46,695 nt of DNA from Candidatus Arcticimaribacter sp. Lineage in GTDB: Bacteria; Bacteroidota; Bacteroidia; Flavobacteriales; Flavobacteriaceae. The stretch is from NCBI GenBank assembly GCA_011526265.1, contig WTJN01000094.1, forward strand, positions 6,359-53,053, in the 5' to 3' direction. This document shows, piece after piece, positions 43,728-46,695 of the stretch. The position numbers and the translations under genes were made by a program. Within the stretch, counting starts at the first letter, position 1. The number at the start of each line of letters is the position of its first letter. The notes under the pieces were generated by a model. The model had not been told where the DNA came from. It ran no database searches and saw nothing but the letters and a program-made list of their open reading frames with translations.

Positions 43728-46695
43728 TTAGAATGTTGCCTTTAAGGTTAGACCTACTCTTCTAGACGATGGACCTGTAATGAAAGATAGACCCATGGCG
43801 TTTCCTACCCCTGTACTCAACATGTTGGTGTCGAAGTTTACTACATCAGGGATGTTCACTGCGTCATAGAATAAGTTCAATCCTGTTAATGTAGCACTCA
43901 AAGATCCAAATGGAGTCTTGGACAAGAAGCTTTTCGGTACATTGTAGGACAGGTTGATTTCACTTAAACGAATGGTTGTTCCGTCAAAAATCTGCAATTC
44001 TCCAGGACCAAACGAGAAGACGTCGAATCCGTAGTTGATGGCAGTAATTTGCGTCGTGTTTGGAAGGCCTGTCGACTGAGAAATCCCTTCAAGTACATAA
44101 AGTCCTTCGCGGTTTGTTCCCGGGTTCAATACCCCACGACCAACAAGGGTAGCAGCGTCTTGAGAGAACAAGTCTCCACCATGACGATACTGCCATGTAA
44201 ATCCGAGGGTAAAGTCTTTATAACGCAAGTTGTTGGTCAAAGACGCTGTCCAGTCTGGGTTCGGATCACCCACAAGGAAAGGATCGGTTGTTTCTACATA
44301 GAAACCGTCATCGTCGATCAATGCATTTCCTGCATCGTCACGCTCGATAACTTGTGCCTTCATAACCCCGAGCGGTTGCCCTACAACAGCATAGTTTTGT
44401 GGGCGTCCAGCTACAACATCTGTATAAGTAAATTCTTCTACTCCTTCACCCAAGCTTTCGATCAAGTTTTCATCGGCATAGAAGTTACTAGCAATGCCCC
44501 AAGTGAAGTCATTTCCAGAGATGATCTGCGCATTGAGGTCAACTTCAGCCCCTTTCACAGAAAGTTTACCGGCGTTGACAGTCGTGCTTCTAAATCCAGT
44601 AGAACTTGGTAGAGTACGCGTGGTGATCAAGTTGGTCGTGGTTTTGTCAAACAAAGACACGTTCAAGTTGATACGGTTAAATAAACGCGTATCGATACCA
44701 ACTTCCAATTCTGAGATTAATTCAGGCTGTAACGCTGCGTTACCGAGTGTGTTTGCCGTAGTGTTCAATTGGATAACTCCTGAACCTGGATCGAATGCTG
44801 TAGAGTTAAGCGACAGCAATGAACGTGTACGGTATGGAGAAGTAAATCCAGCCGACTGTCCGAAACCTACACGCACTTTAGCGTAGTTCAAGATTTCGTT
44901 TTGCAAGCTTGGGAAAGCATCTGTAGCAATCAGCGCCACACTACCTCCAGGGTAGAAGATAGAGTTGTTTTCAGCTTCGAGTACAGACGTGTAATCCTGA
45001 CGAGCCTGTACATTTAGATACAGATAGTTTTTGTAGTCAAGTGTAATGTCTGTATAAATCCCTGTAATGTTTTCTTCAGAGTCATAGCTTGAAGCGTTCT
45101 GAGAAACGAAGTTGAAGTGCTTCAATACTCCGTGTACCAATTGGTTCTCACTCGTTACGTAACGTGCAGAGAAAACATTGCGACGTGAAGTGGCACCCAC
45201 CAAAGCGTCGATGCCAAGATCACTGTTGATTTCAGTGCTGTATGAAAGACGAAGGTTATGGTCTTGGATCGTATTCGAACGATCCGTAGTTTGATAAATA
45301 CCTAAAGCATTACCATCAACTCCACCTTTGTTTTGTGCGTGCTCAGCAAACTGAGAAGATGCATCAAGACCGTAGACATAAGAAATGCCCAACTGATCGT
45401 TGATTTGGTAGGAAGCGTTGAAGTTACCAAACACACGGTTGACCAATTCAGAGTCAAAGGCATTGGCCACTGTCCAACGTGGGTTTTGGATATCGTTACC
45501 AGAACGGTAGTAGATACTTCTACCGTCAGAGGTTTGGAAAGGTAATCCCATCAAGTCAACACTTCGTGGGGTATACATCAAGTCACCAAAAACAGAAGAG
45601 GTGAAGCTACTGCTAGAACCACTACCAAAAGAGGCAGCAATTGGAGGAGTGATATAATCGGTGTTGGCATAGTTAAGTGTCCCTCCAATGGTCAAGCCAT
45701 TGTCAAGGGTAGCACGTCCACCAATACCAAGGTTGTTCTTGCGAAGGCGGTTCCCTGGGGTAAAGCCTTCATCGTCGATACGGTTGTACGTTAAACTTAA
45801 GAACCCTTTGTCTGAAGTACTTTTTAAGTTCAATGAAGTGGTGTGTACAATTCCTTGGTTGAAGAAGTTCTCCACCGGACGGTAGTTCTTGTAGGGATAG
45901 TTTGTCAAAGAAAGCTCTGTAAATTCTGGATCAACCAACGTACGGTCGTTGATACGATCGAGCGGGTGTTGTACCGTTACATAACCATTTTCTTCACCGC
46001 GGTAGTAGGCCCCAAACTGACGAGGATCGTTGATCGCAGGGTCAAAGTTAGGTCCACCATTGGAGAAGAAGAAACCAAACAATTGGTGGAAACCTCCACC
46101 GTAGTCGTTTTGGTAGTCTGGCAATACAGGATCATTCAAGAAGATACTGTGGCTTACTGTCGCCTCCATCCCTTTTTGTGTTTGGCTGGAAGAACCGTTT
46201 TTGGTGGTGACCAAGATCACCCCGTTACGTCCTTGTTGCCCGTAGAGTACCGTTGCACTCAATCCTTTAAGAATGTTAACACTTTCGATACTGTTCGGAT
46301 CTAAATCCAAGAAACGACTGGACTGTGTTACTCCATTCCAGAAACTTCCACTTTCACCGTAGTTGATGCATCAAAAGGAACACCATCTACAATAAAGAGG
46401 GGTTGGTTAGAACCTGTAATCGAGGTCATCCCACGAATAACGATATTGGTACCGGAACCAGAGGTAGCTGTGGTGTTGGTAATGTTTACCCCAGCGACTT
46501 TTCCTTGTAATGTACGTGCAACGTCGGCTTGCCCTTTTTGCTCAATCTCTTCAGAGCCTACTCTTTTTACAGAGTACCCTAACGAACGAGCCTCACGCTT
46601 GATCCCGAGTGCTGTTACAATGACTTCATCCAGTTCACTGTCAGATTGCATGTTGATGCTGTACTGGTCTTGTGCACCCACAGTGATCCGTTGAT
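43728..46695 (-). pseudogene. SusC/RagA TonB-dependent transporter, frameshifted and cut by the window edge
   Basis: This is a SusC-type outer membrane transporter whose 5' end (signal peptide and most of the carboxypeptidase-like domain) is beyond the right edge. The first part (46695-46328) has the TonB-dependent plug start (ELDEVIVTALGIKREARSLGYSV), RTLQGKVAGVNIT, TNIVIRGMTS and QPLFIVDGVPFDAST, then runs into a stop at 46328. The next frame resumes with SFWNGVTQSSRFLDLDPN and continues through NGVILVTTKNG and the whole barrel to the end VGLTLKATF. One extra base in AA at 46363-46364 (GCATCAAC to GCATCAAAC) restores SNYGESGSFW, so a single-base deletion or a sequencing error is the cause. 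The barrel half shows no further damage. Confidence 0.85.

Noticed and set aside
44049-44886. Plus-strand frames of 187 and 130 codons
   Set aside because: Both are antisense to the well-conserved SusC barrel and show no family features.
43728-46310. Treating the SusC barrel half as an independent gene starting near 46310
   Set aside because: The plug domain is cut in the middle and continues in another frame upstream; a single-base change restores one continuous protein.

Overview
The window looks like chromosomal DNA of a gliding, T9SS-bearing member of the Bacteroidota, most probably the family Flavobacteriaceae. Markers are GldB and GldC, PorT, a SusC/SusD pair, the TamL form of TamA, an RpoD of only 287 residues without region 1.1, and promoters with the Bacteroidota -7 element TAnnTTTG. 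Almost everything is core housekeeping sequence. I did not find an obvious new defence, mobile or biosynthetic system.

Layout. (1) 1-2.9 kb: 5' end of nadE (minus), gldB-gldC (plus), then engB and an alpha/beta hydrolase (minus). (2) 3.0-18.8 kb: a full dcw cluster, mraZ-rsmH-ftsL-ftsI-murE-mraY-murD-ftsW-murG-murC-ftsQ-ftsA-ftsZ, followed by a YqeY-like gene. It is almost gap-free, with one visible promoter in front of mraZ that carries a 10-bp-periodic AAGTGG array, the likely MraZ operator. (3) 18.8-25.0 kb: a looser stretch with a quinone oxidoreductase, a GNAT acetyltransferase, a 55-residue membrane protein, two unknown lipoproteins, a TspO-like membrane protein, tRNA-Arg(UCG), a possible 33-residue membrane peptide and an OmpA protein with thrombospondin type 3 repeats. 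(4) 25.0-31.2 kb, minus strand: rpe, rpoD, pnp, rpsO, accD, fbaA. (5) 31.3-36.1 kb: tamL, a SpoU-type RNA methyltransferase, porT, ubiE. (6) 36.2-41.0 kb: trkA-trkH (plus), then rlmB-rarA (minus). (7) 41.1-46.7 kb, minus: a susC-susD-lipoprotein uptake operon whose susC carries a single-base frameshift and runs off the window.

How it fits together. The dcw block makes the lipid-linked, meso-diaminopimelate-type peptidoglycan precursor (MurE, MraY, MurD, MurG, MurC) and the division machine (FtsL, FtsI, FtsW, FtsQ, FtsA, FtsZ). GldB, GldC and PorT belong to gliding/type IX secretion, TamL to outer membrane assembly, and SusCD to TonB-dependent nutrient uptake.

Most interesting points: the MraZ box array, loss of all four zinc-ribbon cysteines in AccD, a very long acidic FtsZ tail with a non-canonical C-terminus, terminator hairpins placed directly against the next codirectional gene, the porT start-codon puzzle, the susC frameshift, and a candidate micro-ORF before ompA.
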